From NCBI GenBank assembly GCA_025738555.1, contig JAOVFP010000013.1, positions 1,302,001-1,366,000 on the forward strand: a stretch of DNA of 64,000 nucleotides, read 5' to 3'. Position 1 is the first letter of the stretch; each line of letters opens with the position of its first letter. Position numbers and translations under genes: made by a program. The notes beneath the pieces are model-generated. The model made no database searches. It saw only the letters and a list, made by a program, of their open reading frames with translations, and had not been told where the DNA came from. This document shows, one piece after another, positions 11,952-23,274 of the stretch. Source of the stretch: Cyathus striatus. Taxonomy: Eukaryota > Basidiomycota > Agaricomycetes > Agaricales > Nidulariaceae.

Positions 11952-14681
11952 ATGGATACGACGGAAATCGCGGAAGTAAATGAAGAAATATTGCAGACTA
12001 TACAGCAAGTATACCAAGAAGTCTGGGACGAGTTTTACACCTGGGAACAAGACGCGTGTCAGCAACTTCTTGACGAACTTCATGCTCCAGAGCATCTACC
12101 TCCAGATATTTATGAATTTCCAATACAAGGGCTCTACAACGTCACTAGGGTTGACGTTGAAGATGAAGACGATGATACTGACGCTTTCATCATTGAAGAA
12201 TACGGTGATGTTGTTCCGAATAAGGATGGAATGATAGCGCCAATTGCTACATGGTACACGAAAACCATCGATGTTGAAGTGGAGCAGTTTCTACCACATC
12301 CATCATATGATTTCTGTACACCTGCATCACGGAATGTTTATAGGTGGAGGATGGACGAAATTAGCAACATGGCTGATTTCATTCCCTATGCTGATGATCC
12401 AACATTCGACTTTACGATCATGGAAGATTTTGAAACATTTGCATGGCAGGTCGACATGCAGAATCCTGACAGTAATGAATGCTCTTTTTCTGATGTACGA
12501 TACGGCTAATGCCTTTTTTTATAGTTGAACTTATATTGTTAGAAACAATCCGCCGACTACATTTTGGGAAAGGAATGTCTTTTGAAGAGATTGATGCCAC
12601 CAACGTACTTTCTCATCCAATTAGATCGAGTAATAAAACAGGTATCTTGTGGGAAGCCATGCAAAGGTAAGCACCAGAAAGTAGTTTTTTCTAATGGCTT
12701 CTGAACCATTTCTTGAAGAGACATACTACCCTGGCCCGGTTCCGAATTCTCTAATCTTCCAAAATTACCAAAAAGTGCTGCACCTCCAAAGAATAACCTA
12801 TTTGAAGCCGTAAATGATGCTATTGAAGTTTTTTGCCCGAATTTGAATTGTCTACATAGTGAATGCGATACCCACCGTTCGTTTTTATACGTTTCATCTT
12901 TTCTATATCATGATATTTAACCGTAAGTAATATGCAACAGATGGCGTTACATATGCTAGGTTCCGCCCCGTTCCGGCCTTGCTTACCAACGAGCAGATCA
13001 GAGAAGTTGAGGGTGAACCATGTGGCGTTCATTGCTTTAGACTATTCCATACCGATGATGCTGCTACGGTATTGATCTGTTATCTTTTGTTATGAAAGAC
13101 TGATATTCATCAAATTATAGGGCCTTATTCAAGAGTGGGATAATTCTGACCTGGAAACATTCGACAGCTTATTGAAGCTCATTCCTGATACGACGCCGTG
13201 CGATATGTCTGTAATATGTAGGAAACCGTGCCATGAGGTGCGCTTCTGATCCTTGTAATTCAAGCTCTTCTGAGACGGCCGTGATAAGGTATTTGTTTAT
13301 CGCACACGCCTTCTTCCAGACGCACAGATTATAGAACACCGTCCGAGAAACGAAGCTACGCGACTTCCGTTCGCTCCCAAGAGATTCCGTGTGTCTACTT
13401 GCTGAATAATTTGTTTAACTTGGACTAATCAATATGCAGGTGATACCAGGGGGGATGTTGAACATCCCGAAGACCCAGAGCAAATGTACGTCTAAGTTCT
13501 CATGTATTTCACCTAACCGCCCTAATTCGTGGGTTGTTATAATCCATAGACTATCGCCTTGCAGCCATCCAGGCGTGTGTAATAGTTTCTCTGGATGTGC
13601 GTGCTTTGAGAACGAGCATCATTGCGGGCGGAATTGCCGATGTAGTCTAACCTGTGCGCATATATGGACTACTATCTTTAACTGTAATCTGATTTTTAAC
13701 TGACAGGCCCTCTGAGAAGGAAAGGGTGCAAATGTGGCAAGAACAGAACTACGGGAAAGCCATTATGCAGAACTGTTAATTGTTCGTGTGTGAGGGGGAA
13801 GCTGGAGTGCGATCCCGAGTTGTGTAAGCACTGCGATGCGAGGTAAGTTTGTTCTTTATACTGCGTGAAATGAATTTGGTTGTGCACATGGTGACACTTA
13901 CAGGGGTATGTGGTGTTTCTTACAGTCAATTTATGTGAAGTATTGTGAGCTTATAATTACTTGAAGGTGCGAAAAAAAGCCGATGTTCGAACGTCGTCAT
14001 TCAGAAAAATCAGTACCCTGTAAGCTATGATATACGCTGTTCTGCGCAATGTTTTATCTCACTCTCAACAGCCCGTCATCATAAAGAAATCGAAGTGGGG
14101 CCTTGGGGCATTTGCTGGCTCCCATATCACTGAAAATCGGCCAATCGGAGGTATGCACGTCATGTCACCAGGGTTAAATATAAGGATTGAATTTATTCCG
14201 ACAAGAATATGTCGGCGAAATGATTTACAATGCAGATCAACTGAATTTCGTAGACGAGTAAGTCTATATCATTATTCATTATTTTTGTTGCTGAGAGGGT
14301 GCAGTTTGTCGAAGCATACAGGGCTTAACTATGTCTTTAATTTCGAGAAGGAAGTACTACTCGACGCATCCAGAATTGGAAACGAAACTCGCTATTTGAA
14401 TCATAGTAAAATTAAAGTTAACGCTCATGCAGACGGTGAGTGTACATCTATCAATATATCTGTTAGTATTATAACAAATGTAACGTTGTGCAGTGGTTAA
14501 CGTGAACGGCTTGAACAAGATCGTGTTGAGAACAAGTGCGATTCAAATTTATAACAAGCATTGTTAAATACAGACATTCTTTTCTATAGATCGGCCTGTA
14601 AAGAAGGGAGAAGAGCTTTTCCTCGACTACGGAGCAGGATATTGGGTACACGGAGAGCCAGATGAAGTTCAAAGCGATTGA
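11952..14681 (+). CDS. EZH2/KMT6-like SET-domain histone methyltransferase
   Basis: At least ten exons. The N-terminal part ends with ADFIPYADDPTFDF and ETFAWQVD. This is followed by a cysteine-bearing segment (VFCPNLNCLHSECDTH, then EGEPCGVHCFRLFH), as in the SANT2/MCSS part of EZH2. A pre-SET CXC domain follows: SPCSHPGVCNSFSGCACF, HHCGRNCRCS, GCKCGKNR, CDPELCKHCDAR. The SET domain holds KKSKWGLGAFAGSHI, GEYVGEMIYNADQ, the RYLNHS motif and EELFLDYGAGYW, then a short tail and stop. EZH2 homologues are the catalytic subunit of PRC2 and place methyl groups on H3K27 in the nucleus. The F/Y switch region reads LDYGAGYW instead of FFDY. The frame between the CXC and SET parts needs one base fewer in an A7 run at about 13971-13978. 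Exon limits are inferred by eye. Confidence 0.8.
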
Positions 14682-14747
14682 TTGTTGCGAGGGGTTGTTA
14701 CATACATATACATAGATAGCGTGACATATTACCCTAAAGAAAACAGT

Positions 14748-17233
14748 TTAACAGCCAGATGGAACAGTGGTATCGTCAGTGTAGCTAGCTGCGTTAACAC
14801 CCAAGCCGCGGCTGGCGAACGCCTTCCAGATAATACACTTGTTGGCACCGGCATAACGGGTGGCGTCAGCCTGGATCCATGCATTCCTGGCAGTGAGGAC
14901 TGCAACGGGAGTCAATCTTTGAGTCAATCTGAATCATATAACTGTACGTACAAGTGGGGTTGCAAGGTTGGATGGCGAGAGAATCGATGAAGAGGTGAAG
15001 GAAGACAATGTTGCCTTCTGTGCCGTCGGGGTTGGTCTTGGCAGTTGCTGACCATCCATGGGCGGAGACGAGGGCAGCGTAGACGTTGTGGAGCATGTTG
15101 GCCCATACTTCACCAATGTCTGCAAAGAATGTTAGGCGTGTGTACTTCGAGGATGTAAGGGTAGTACGAACTGTGGACCTCATTGAGGGTCTTCACGCTG
15201 GAGTAGCGCAGAGGGTTAGTGGTTCTATATAAAGGTACGGTCAGAAGAAGCCCTTGAGCACAACGTGACAGCAACGTACGCGGAGGTAGAGTAGGGGTGA
15301 GTACGGATGCCAGCAGCTTTGTTGTAGACATACGCGCCCAATACGTAGTCGCTGATAGTGGCCGATGTCTGCTCTGTCCATCTGTAGTAACGCATTAGAC
15401 AATCACTACTGGGAGAAGAAGGCAACATACTCGGCCAAAGCATCAGACCAGCCTTCACCCATACCACCAGCTTCGGTGGTTTGCAAGCAACGACCAGTAC
15501 CGCCACCAGTCATGCGATTGGTGATACCGTGGGTGTTCTCGTGAACAATAATATCGTTCTCCAAGGCACCATCACGTTGAGGCTATGGATTTCGATTAAA
15601 ATATGAGATAAAAGCTTAATTGACTATGGCTTACTGAGGTCTGTGTCCACAAGTACATCCCTACGAGATATGTCAGTATCAGAAACGATGAAGATTAGCT
15701 TATAACGTACTCATAGCACCAGATTGACCACTATAAGCTTAATTAGCATGAGACTCACGTTAGGCTGACGCGGACACTTACTCAGCTGGGGTGGTGAAAT
15801 CGGCGTTGTTGGTTCCAGAAGAGTCCTGGACGGATACGGTGACGCGGTCACTTCCCTTGCCACCCTTGTTAAAGTTGTTGGTCTGGAAGTTGTAAGCAGC
15901 CTCAGTGAAACCGTAGCTGGACAGAGGTTAGTACATAGAACGCTCATAGCCAGCAGTAGCGCGTACCGGTAGGACAAGTCATGAATAGAGTTGACAACGT
16001 AGAAAGCGTTAACACGCGCGGCGTTGATGTTGTCAGTGGTGGTAGGGGCATTGCTGGGGTTCTGGGTATAAACGAAGTTGAGGGTGGCGGATGACTGGGA
16101 AGTCGTGCCAGACGTGGATGACTTATAGGCGATGACGTTGTTACCGCTGTCAGGGGTGTCAATACGAATATACCCCTGAAACAAAAGCAGTTACTCACGC
16201 AGTAGTAGTGGTGCTGGTGGTGCCGTCACTGTGCCAGCCTTGAGGAGATGCGGTGGTATCCTGAGGGTCTGTCAAGGTCTCAAAGCCTTGGGTAAGATAC
16301 TCCTTAGTGAGGGGGAGGACCTTGTACTGAACAACGAAATAGTTAGAATGAGCTCAATAAATGGTCGCTGGTAACTCACAGTGGCACGGGCAACGAAGTC
16401 CGTGACGGAAAGCACTTCGGCGGAATGGGCATCGACGAATGCTTCGTACCAGGTGCCGGTCTCTTCATTACGGATCTGAACGACGTGGGTCAATGCAGCG
16501 GTGCCATCGTCCCGGGCGAGGTATTCCAAAGTGGAAGGCCAGTCATTGTATTTGCCATCGAGAGCCTCCTCTGCAGCGGCAATAGCAGCGTCGACGGTAA
16601 TAGAGGGGGTGGAAGAAGCGATCTTCTCTGCGGGGGAAGGAAATGTAAACGATTACGAAAGATACTGAGGCTAGAACTTCGACTTACTTGGCTTCACGAA
16701 CGAAGAGCCGTACGAGATGACCTTGTTATTCTGGTTGAAGGCCACGTTGGCAACAGCGTTGGCGAAAGGGACTCCATTCTATTAGAACGCGTCAGCAGAA
16801 TTTCTGTCGACGTGTATGAAAGACGTACATGAGACTGTTTGACGTAGGCCTGCTTGGTAACTTCACCAGAGTAGCCGGACTTGTACTTGACGTCGCTGGC
16901 GTCAATGTTCAAGTATGACTCAAGGAAAGCCAAAGTGGACTCCTCGATCGAAGGATCAGCCCTCTTGGAGAGAGGATGATCAAGACCGTCGACACCGAAA
17001 GTCTATCACCAAGTATAATATTAGAGTCGGGAAACAACATAGAGAAGAAGACTGCTACTCACCTCGTAGGTACTTTCGGGATGATAGGTCTCGAGCTCGA
17101 GATCCCGACGAACACTCCTAACGCGATGAGTCGCAAACTTCGAGCTGGAGGGCCATGGGGCCGCGACGGCGGACGAAGCGCAGACGATAGCCAAAAAGAC
17201 AGAGGAGAGGAACTTGCTGCTGAAGGCGACCAT
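14748..17233 (-). CDS. M36 fungalysin metalloprotease (copy 1)
   Basis: Secreted zinc endopeptidase of family M36, about 600 residues over many short introns. The N-terminus is a signal peptide ([19 protein letters not shown]). It is followed by the FTP/propeptide region with [17 protein letters not shown] and [18 protein letters not shown]. The catalytic centre is encoded near 15470-15545: the HENTHG motif (HExxH) and downstream GGMGEGWSD, which supplies the third zinc ligand Glu. The C-terminus contains [38 protein letters not shown] and [12 protein letters not shown], and ends TVPSGC. Family members degrade extracellular proteins such as keratin or elastin and are autocatalytically matured. 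The stop lies at 14748-14750. A close paralogue lies at 23275-25787 in the opposite orientation. Confidence 0.9.
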
Positions 17234-19352
17234 ATTGACTCGAAGAGGAGTGCTGTTGAATACAGAATCAAACGAGAGTTACTGCCCGATCCTGGTCCTC
17301 CCTCTTCCACGCTTTCCTCATTTTATACCCTTGCTCGACGCTCAGTCGGAATTCACAACGATAGCGTCCCAGAGATGGAATGGCGTTATCCAGCGCAACA
17401 TGGTCTTTCTGAGCAACACAAGGTCTCGTAGGCAGCACGAAATGCCAAGCATATGACAGATCCCGTAGATGGGTTGGGGAATGTAGGCGTCTGGGTCCGT
17501 TATCTGGGGGATTGCAGAGGTTACCATACGAGAGCCCGCCAGATACGCACTTTCATCCGTACTGGGATTGGATTGCGGCGTTCATCGCAAAGAAAACACG
17601 GGGTGGAGTTGAACATCACGAGCTTGCGAAGACGAGGAGACTGAGCTGAGCATGCGTTCGAAGCACAAGGACCTGTTCTGATGAGCTTCTGAAAATCAGG
17701 TGATTCGGGTATGGGTTTGGTGCCTTTGCGAGTCCTTGTGCCACATACGATGTACTCAGTACTGCACTTATCTGCAGTACCTGGTCACGGAGATTTGCAT
17801 TATGTGAATCTAAAGTTAGAGCTGGGGAGTTGGAGCATTAATGATTTCCTCGCATGGAATATGATCGAAAAAATTCGTTGCCATGAGATGTTGGCTGTGG
17901 TGATCAATGTAGTAGGTAGCTTTCGGAGGGGCTCCCAGGGCGTACCACGAGCATAAAGTGATGCATTGCGAACAAAATGAATCCTTGGAGCAGTTGGTTA
18001 TACATTACGAAACTGGGGCACGCAAATCATAGGTGGCCGATGCGCGGCTGCGCTACGTGGGCGCTTCCATCCAAGACATGGTTCGGTACGAAGTGCCCAA
18101 AGTAAGCCAAAGTCGCGTAGCGATACAGGGTGATATCCGCGTGTTTGAATAAAGTTGTGTCTATCTGTCCATACAACCTCAACGGTGTCCCGCATGACGC
18201 GTCGAGTCTATTAATAGACTTGCAGAATCCGACACTGACTTCCATCTTGCTTCCATCGTAGATATCACCAAAAGGCATCTTTGACACTGCTTCAACCTGC
18301 TGTCACATATTGGCTACGTCAGGTATAACTGAACGGGTTCAGAGCAACTATTGAAAGAAAATCAAGTCAGTTAGCGCACACGTAGGTGAAAATATGTCAA
18401 ATAACCGGAAGCAAGCCAGAATTCGGAATCAGGACGGAATGGTTACTTACGCGTAAAGGTTTAGCGAGAAAATGCTGGAAAAACCACGGGTGCTATGAAA
18501 TTCGGAGATTTCGGAAAATATCACGCGAGCATTCGCCATCCAACGGTAGCCAATGGTGTGACGATTTCTGTAGTTGTTCTACCGTCGACCGAGTCTACCG
18601 ACTCGTTGCTAGAGCGGAGAATCGCTTTTATCTGAAGCCTGGGTTTAGCATGGAGCATAGGCACGAAGATAACAGAGACCAGCCTTCTTTTAAAATGGGT
18701 ATGGAGAGATGAGTCGGCGTTCTGATTCAGCTTCTGTTGAACCAGGCGTTTCTATATGTTGACAAGTAACCAACAAGTCCATTAAACTGGTACGCTGGGG
18801 ATGGTATCAGACTTCGGTCCGTTAAGCCTGCAGTGGTCGTTCGTTAGAGGCCTCCTGTGATGAAAGTACGCATGAAATGTCAGTAACTTGGTCAAGCTGG
18901 GAGCTGGGTTGGATTGAGGTTGGAAGTATGCGTGGAAAGTGAACCGGATGAATCCGAGCTTGGTCCAAGCATCTTTTGTTTACTTAGAGCATTTAAGCTA
19001 AATAGATTGTCTTTCAAATTTCAGCCAGCTATGCACGATTGAGCCTCCTAGTAATAAATGTGCATCGATGCAATCTTTTCACAGTTAGCGACTAGTTCGC
19101 GATGGCACTTTGACGTTTGAAGTGAGAAGCAATTAGGAGGAAGAAATTCCGACTTGACTCAGGCTCAACCAACTGACAGCCTGGTCTTGTTTACCAGCAG
19201 CGCTTGAAGCAAATAATAAGCTGCTTCACTGCCACCATCATCCACGGCTAGCACGGTTCGCCAGACCTCATCGCTAGTTTCCATGTCAATAAGCCTTTCA
19301 AATTACCAGCTCAGCCTATAGAACATATCTTTTAGCATATACCACAACCATA
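17234..19352. other. Long intergenic region between fungalysin 1 and EXO70
   Basis: About 2.1 kb. The first 100 bp are the fungalysin 1 promoter. The rest contains short open frames on both strands without family resemblance, and I see no RNA gene or repeat in it. Confidence 0.4.
17320..17328 (-). promoter_or_regulatory. TATA box of fungalysin 1
   Basis: GTATAAAAT on the minus strand, about 90 bp before the start codon at 17233. Confidence 0.6.
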
Positions 19353-21757
19353 ATGGACGATGAAAGTGCCGAGATCGAGCTAGTAAGTAACCAATTATCA
19401 TTCTAGACACATACAGCGTTGACGTGTTGAAACCGAAAAGCTTGAGCAAAACCTGCACAAGACAAGGCAGATATCGAAACGGATGATATGTACGTCACAT
19501 ATCTCAAGTCTTTAGTTGACGACACTAAGCCGACCAGCCATCTTGGACAGCTTTGACGGGCGGTTGAACAAGCTGGAGAAGTCTATTCTACCACTATACA
19601 CCGCTGCCCAGATCTTGAACCGAAGAAACGCAAGTACGAATCGTAGCTTGCATGGCGTGCCGGCTATTAACGTTTCCGTACAGACATCGATAGGACAGTT
19701 GCGAAGATTGACGAGTGGGCGAGTAATCAGGAGGATCCGGCTGTCGAGGAGGCGTTGATCTTGCGAGGGTGAGTATGCATTCCACGCGTTTCTAACGCTT
19801 TCTTAGATGCTGAGTGGATTAGGCCGCAACCTGGTCAGCTACAAACCTATAAGGATGCTCTGGAGCGTCTGAATGCTACGATTGCCTTCAAATCGTCAGA
19901 AGAAGGCTCGGTTGAAGCTGTATGCCCAGTATCCGTTATGCTCTTACTCTCTAATGTTTCTCCATCATAGGCCAGACTAGTCGAAACGGGCGCGAAGAAG
20001 CTCACTCAGCTATATACCAAAGTTGTCGCGGAAGGCTCTTCAGGCTCAACCCCTGTCCCAGGCAGCGAGCCGCCCACCACCGCGTTCCCCTCATCCCTAC
20101 TCAGCACCCTAGGGCCCGTAGTCTCCTTTCTCCGCACCCTGCTCCTGCAAAGCACACACCCCTCCCATCCAGCTGCGCAAATGATCCTACTAACTCTCAA
20201 AGAAGCACAACAAGGCTACGCGGACATGCGAGGGAACTGGGGTGCCAAGTGCCTCGAAGGGCAGGGCAAACGGCTCGTTATGCGTGCAGACACGATTGAT
20301 CCGAACGAAACTGGAAGAGAGTTCGGCGAGTGGACGGAGATGCTGCTTGGTGTTGCTGATGTATGTCTTCGTGTCTTCTTTCATAATGTGTCATGTCGGC
20401 TGATATATTCTATTCCTTTTTTATAGGACGAGTACAAGCTGTTACAGGCTTTATCGCCCTTATCGTCTCCTGCTTTGCTGGCATCTGCATATGGTACCCT
20501 CCTGGTGCCCCTTCTTAAGCTATTTAGCAGTACCCTTGCGTCCTTGACGACGCTTATAAAGAAGTCTCTGCACAAGTATACCTTCCTCGCCCTTTCCGCC
20601 TACTCCAGCTTGCTTTCTGTCCAGCCTCACTTTGACGATGTCCTCTCGAGGCGTGGGATGGAGTTTCTGAGTGACAAAAATGAGCTGAAGGATGGTATGC
20701 AGTCCCTCCGCGCGCTGTGTCTGCGCAGCTTCCCAGAGTTCCTCGCGGACATCAAGCTTGGTGCTATGCAGCGGGGCGCTGATACCAGCGTGAAGCTGGC
20801 TGATTTTACACTTTCGGTGAGTTTTCTTGTTACTGCGTATCGTTGAAGCTAGTGCTGACGTGGCGATGCTTAGACAATTAACTACATCTCGAAGCTACCA
20901 AACTTGTACGCTGCGGTATCTGCTGCGTTATGGCTACTTGGAGACGGGAACTGGAGGATGGGTGATGGTGTGCAGGTTGGTGATAAGGGTGCGAAGCAGC
21001 TTGGCGAGAAGGTTGATGAGTCGACGATTTTGCGGCATTACATCCGTACGTGCACTTAACAATATCACCTTTCTCGCTACTAACTTATGCCTTGCAGATG
21101 ACGTCATCAGTACCGCAATCACAAGTCTAACTAGTGTCTCCCGAACTGCGCGCCGCCCAGCCTTCGGCGCAATGTTCCTCCTCAACAACATCTCTTACCT
21201 CCGCCTCCACATTCTGATCGAGCCTAATCATCCCTCTATACCATCAATGATCCCACAAGCAACACAAGACTTGCTCAACTCGAACTTCCGCACTGCCAAA
21301 GCGGGGTACTTCGACTCGAACTTTTCACCACTGATGCAGGCGCTTATGGATGACCCGAAGGAGAAGAGCAGGAAGGACGCTGCAAAGGAGAAGTTTACGA
21401 GGTTCTTTGATCTGTTTGAGGAGGTTATGGAGCGGCATAGGATGGCGAAGGTTTTGGAGGATGATGTGAATGGGAGGAGGGCTTTGGGTGAGGAGGTTCG
21501 GTCACTTGTGGTGCCGAACTTGCAGAAGTTCACGCAGAAGGCAAAGGAGAAGGAGTTTAGTAAGAGTATGTGCTCCTCTTTCTTCTTGTTTTCGGCTGGT
21601 GGCTTATAGTGCTTCGTCTTCTCCCCCTCACAGACCCGCAGAAGTGTAAGCATCGTCGTTCTCTGTTGCCCCTCATTTCTGCTGACCTTTTATTCTAGAT
21701 ATCAAAATGACCCCCGAGGACGTGGAGAAGCAGATCAGGAACCTCTTCTCCGGCTAA
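19353..21757 (+). CDS. EXO70: Exocyst complex component EXO70
   Basis: Spliced gene starting MDDESAEIEL, then LEQNLHKTRQISKRM and SILDSFDGRLNKLEKSILPL, the coiled-coil opening typical of fungal Exo70, with YTAAQILNRR after it. Downstream exons carry helical-rod segments such as FLRTLLLQSTHPSHPAAQM, RGMEFLSDKNELKDGMQS, FGAMFLLNNISYLRLHIL and EKEFSKYI. It ends KMTPEDVEKQIRNLFSG. Exo70 is a subunit of the octameric exocyst; it binds PI(4,5)P2 and Rho GTPases at the plasma membrane and helps tether secretory vesicles at growing hyphal tips. The length (about 600 residues) and the conserved C-terminal lipid-binding end fit the family. It sits between two fungalysin genes with no obvious functional link. 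Confidence 0.85.
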
Positions 21758-23274
21758 CCCCACCACCCCAGCGATATAGTACTAATCCTCGTGTCGTGTG
21801 TACATCTAGTTTTCATCTTTGCTTTGTATTTTATATCCTCGGATGCTTTGGTTAAACTCCACTATCTTGTCTCGTGCTCCAGTTAGCTGAGTTCGCGGTC
21901 ATCCTCGGATGTTGTGACCAGGTTTTGACGTTCGGTCCGGTGTCGATCCCGGAGAAGCAGTGCGGTTCGTGGTATCGGTGGGAACACCAACCTGCTTTGG
22001 GGGACGACGGATGTTTCGTTGTTGTTTAAGCTGTTGTTTGGCTCGAGCCAGCTCAGCGTTTCGGGAGCGCAAGTTGTGACCGTTTACTCCCCTCAGAAAG
22101 ATACGGATTCGCTTTATTGATACTTTCCTTTCTCGTAGGCTTGCGCTATCCCCGCGTCGGGTCAATACGTTGATGGAATGCGACTGTTCCTCTGATGAAG
22201 CCATACTGGCACAGGTTGAGGTTCCATTTGATACTGTCGACACGCAATCTTTGCTGGAGAGGCAAGATCTTTCGGCAAATGGACATGGCCTTGTTTTTCT
22301 TTTGCTGTTGATGATTCTAGATGAGCAGCTGCTCGGGTTATTGATGGTGGGTATGCGTATTCGCACCATTTGTGATCCCAGCTGGAGAGTGCATGTGCTA
22401 CTTGACGTTGCGCATGGCTCTCGGTCCATGTCAGATGATGGCTATTCCTCTTCGCGAACTCTACCCGTTTTGTAGGTCGATCCTTGATAACCACTCTAAG
22501 CCTCGACTTTCCCCTCGATAAGTGGTGATCCGAGAGAGATAAGGTAGGTTATCAGGAGGAACCTACTCACGCCTTTCTCGTCTATAGGCATTGCCCAGAT
22601 AAACCTCTAGTACGCTTCCTTTCGAGTGAGTTCTCTGGAACCTCTAGACAAACACTGACGGCTCCTTTCAGATTTACATTCAGGTTGCGTCTTTGGAAAA
22701 TAGGCTTGTCGGAGACCTGGGAATGCAGAGAAGGGTCTCAAGTTCTCACTCTATCAAGCCTTGATCATGTGGCTGTGATATACTCCGAGCTTTATAGTGC
22801 ATGGGAAACGAAGCTGCTCCAGCGGTTTTGATGACCTCCTAGCTACGTGAAAGCCGTCGTCGATATCTGCGACACCCTCCCGGATATGTTTGGACCGAGG
22901 GATCCTCTTGGCACTAGCACTGATTGCGATTAGCTACAGCATGCCTGTGCGCAACGGCTTTCTGTAAATTGAAAGAAATTGGCCCGGCGCGTTATGAGAT
23001 ACCAAAGTCAAGGTATACGTTCTCATGTTTTCCATGAGGAACATTTTGCATTGGTTGATGCAGCACCTTACTCCTAGGTAAGAGTCTTTGGATCGTCATG
23101 CGGTTTCATGTCGCTGACTTCTTTCTTATCTCATTTCAGAGTGCCAGAAACAGTATCTATTATAGGTAGTACAAGCTACAGAAAGACATCGTATAAAATC
23201 CAGAGAGAAATATGTGAAGAGACGGACTCGCCCTCGTTATCGATTCAACTAGCTAACTCTGGCTCTACCGAGAG
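21758..23274. other. Intergenic between EXO70 and fungalysin 2
   Basis: About 1.5 kb. A minus-strand frame at 21899-22429 encodes a Ser/Arg-rich string ending ARAKQQLKQQRNIRRPPKQV, which might be a decayed gene tail. I do not recognise it and no splice model closes. The final 100 bp contain the fungalysin 2 promoter. Confidence 0.4.
23191..23199 (+). promoter_or_regulatory. TATA box of fungalysin 2
   Basis: GTATAAAAT about 76 bp before the ATG at 23275, at nearly the same distance as in fungalysin 1. Confidence 0.6.

Noticed and set aside
17998..18712. ORFs of about 65-108 residues on both strands
   Set aside because: No homology pattern, no splice continuity and no promoter; treated as noise.
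21899..22494. Minus-strand ORFs of 176 and 110 residues
   Set aside because: They overlap in different frames, are Ser/Arg-rich, and could not be joined to anything recognisable; kept only as a possible relic in the intergenic note.
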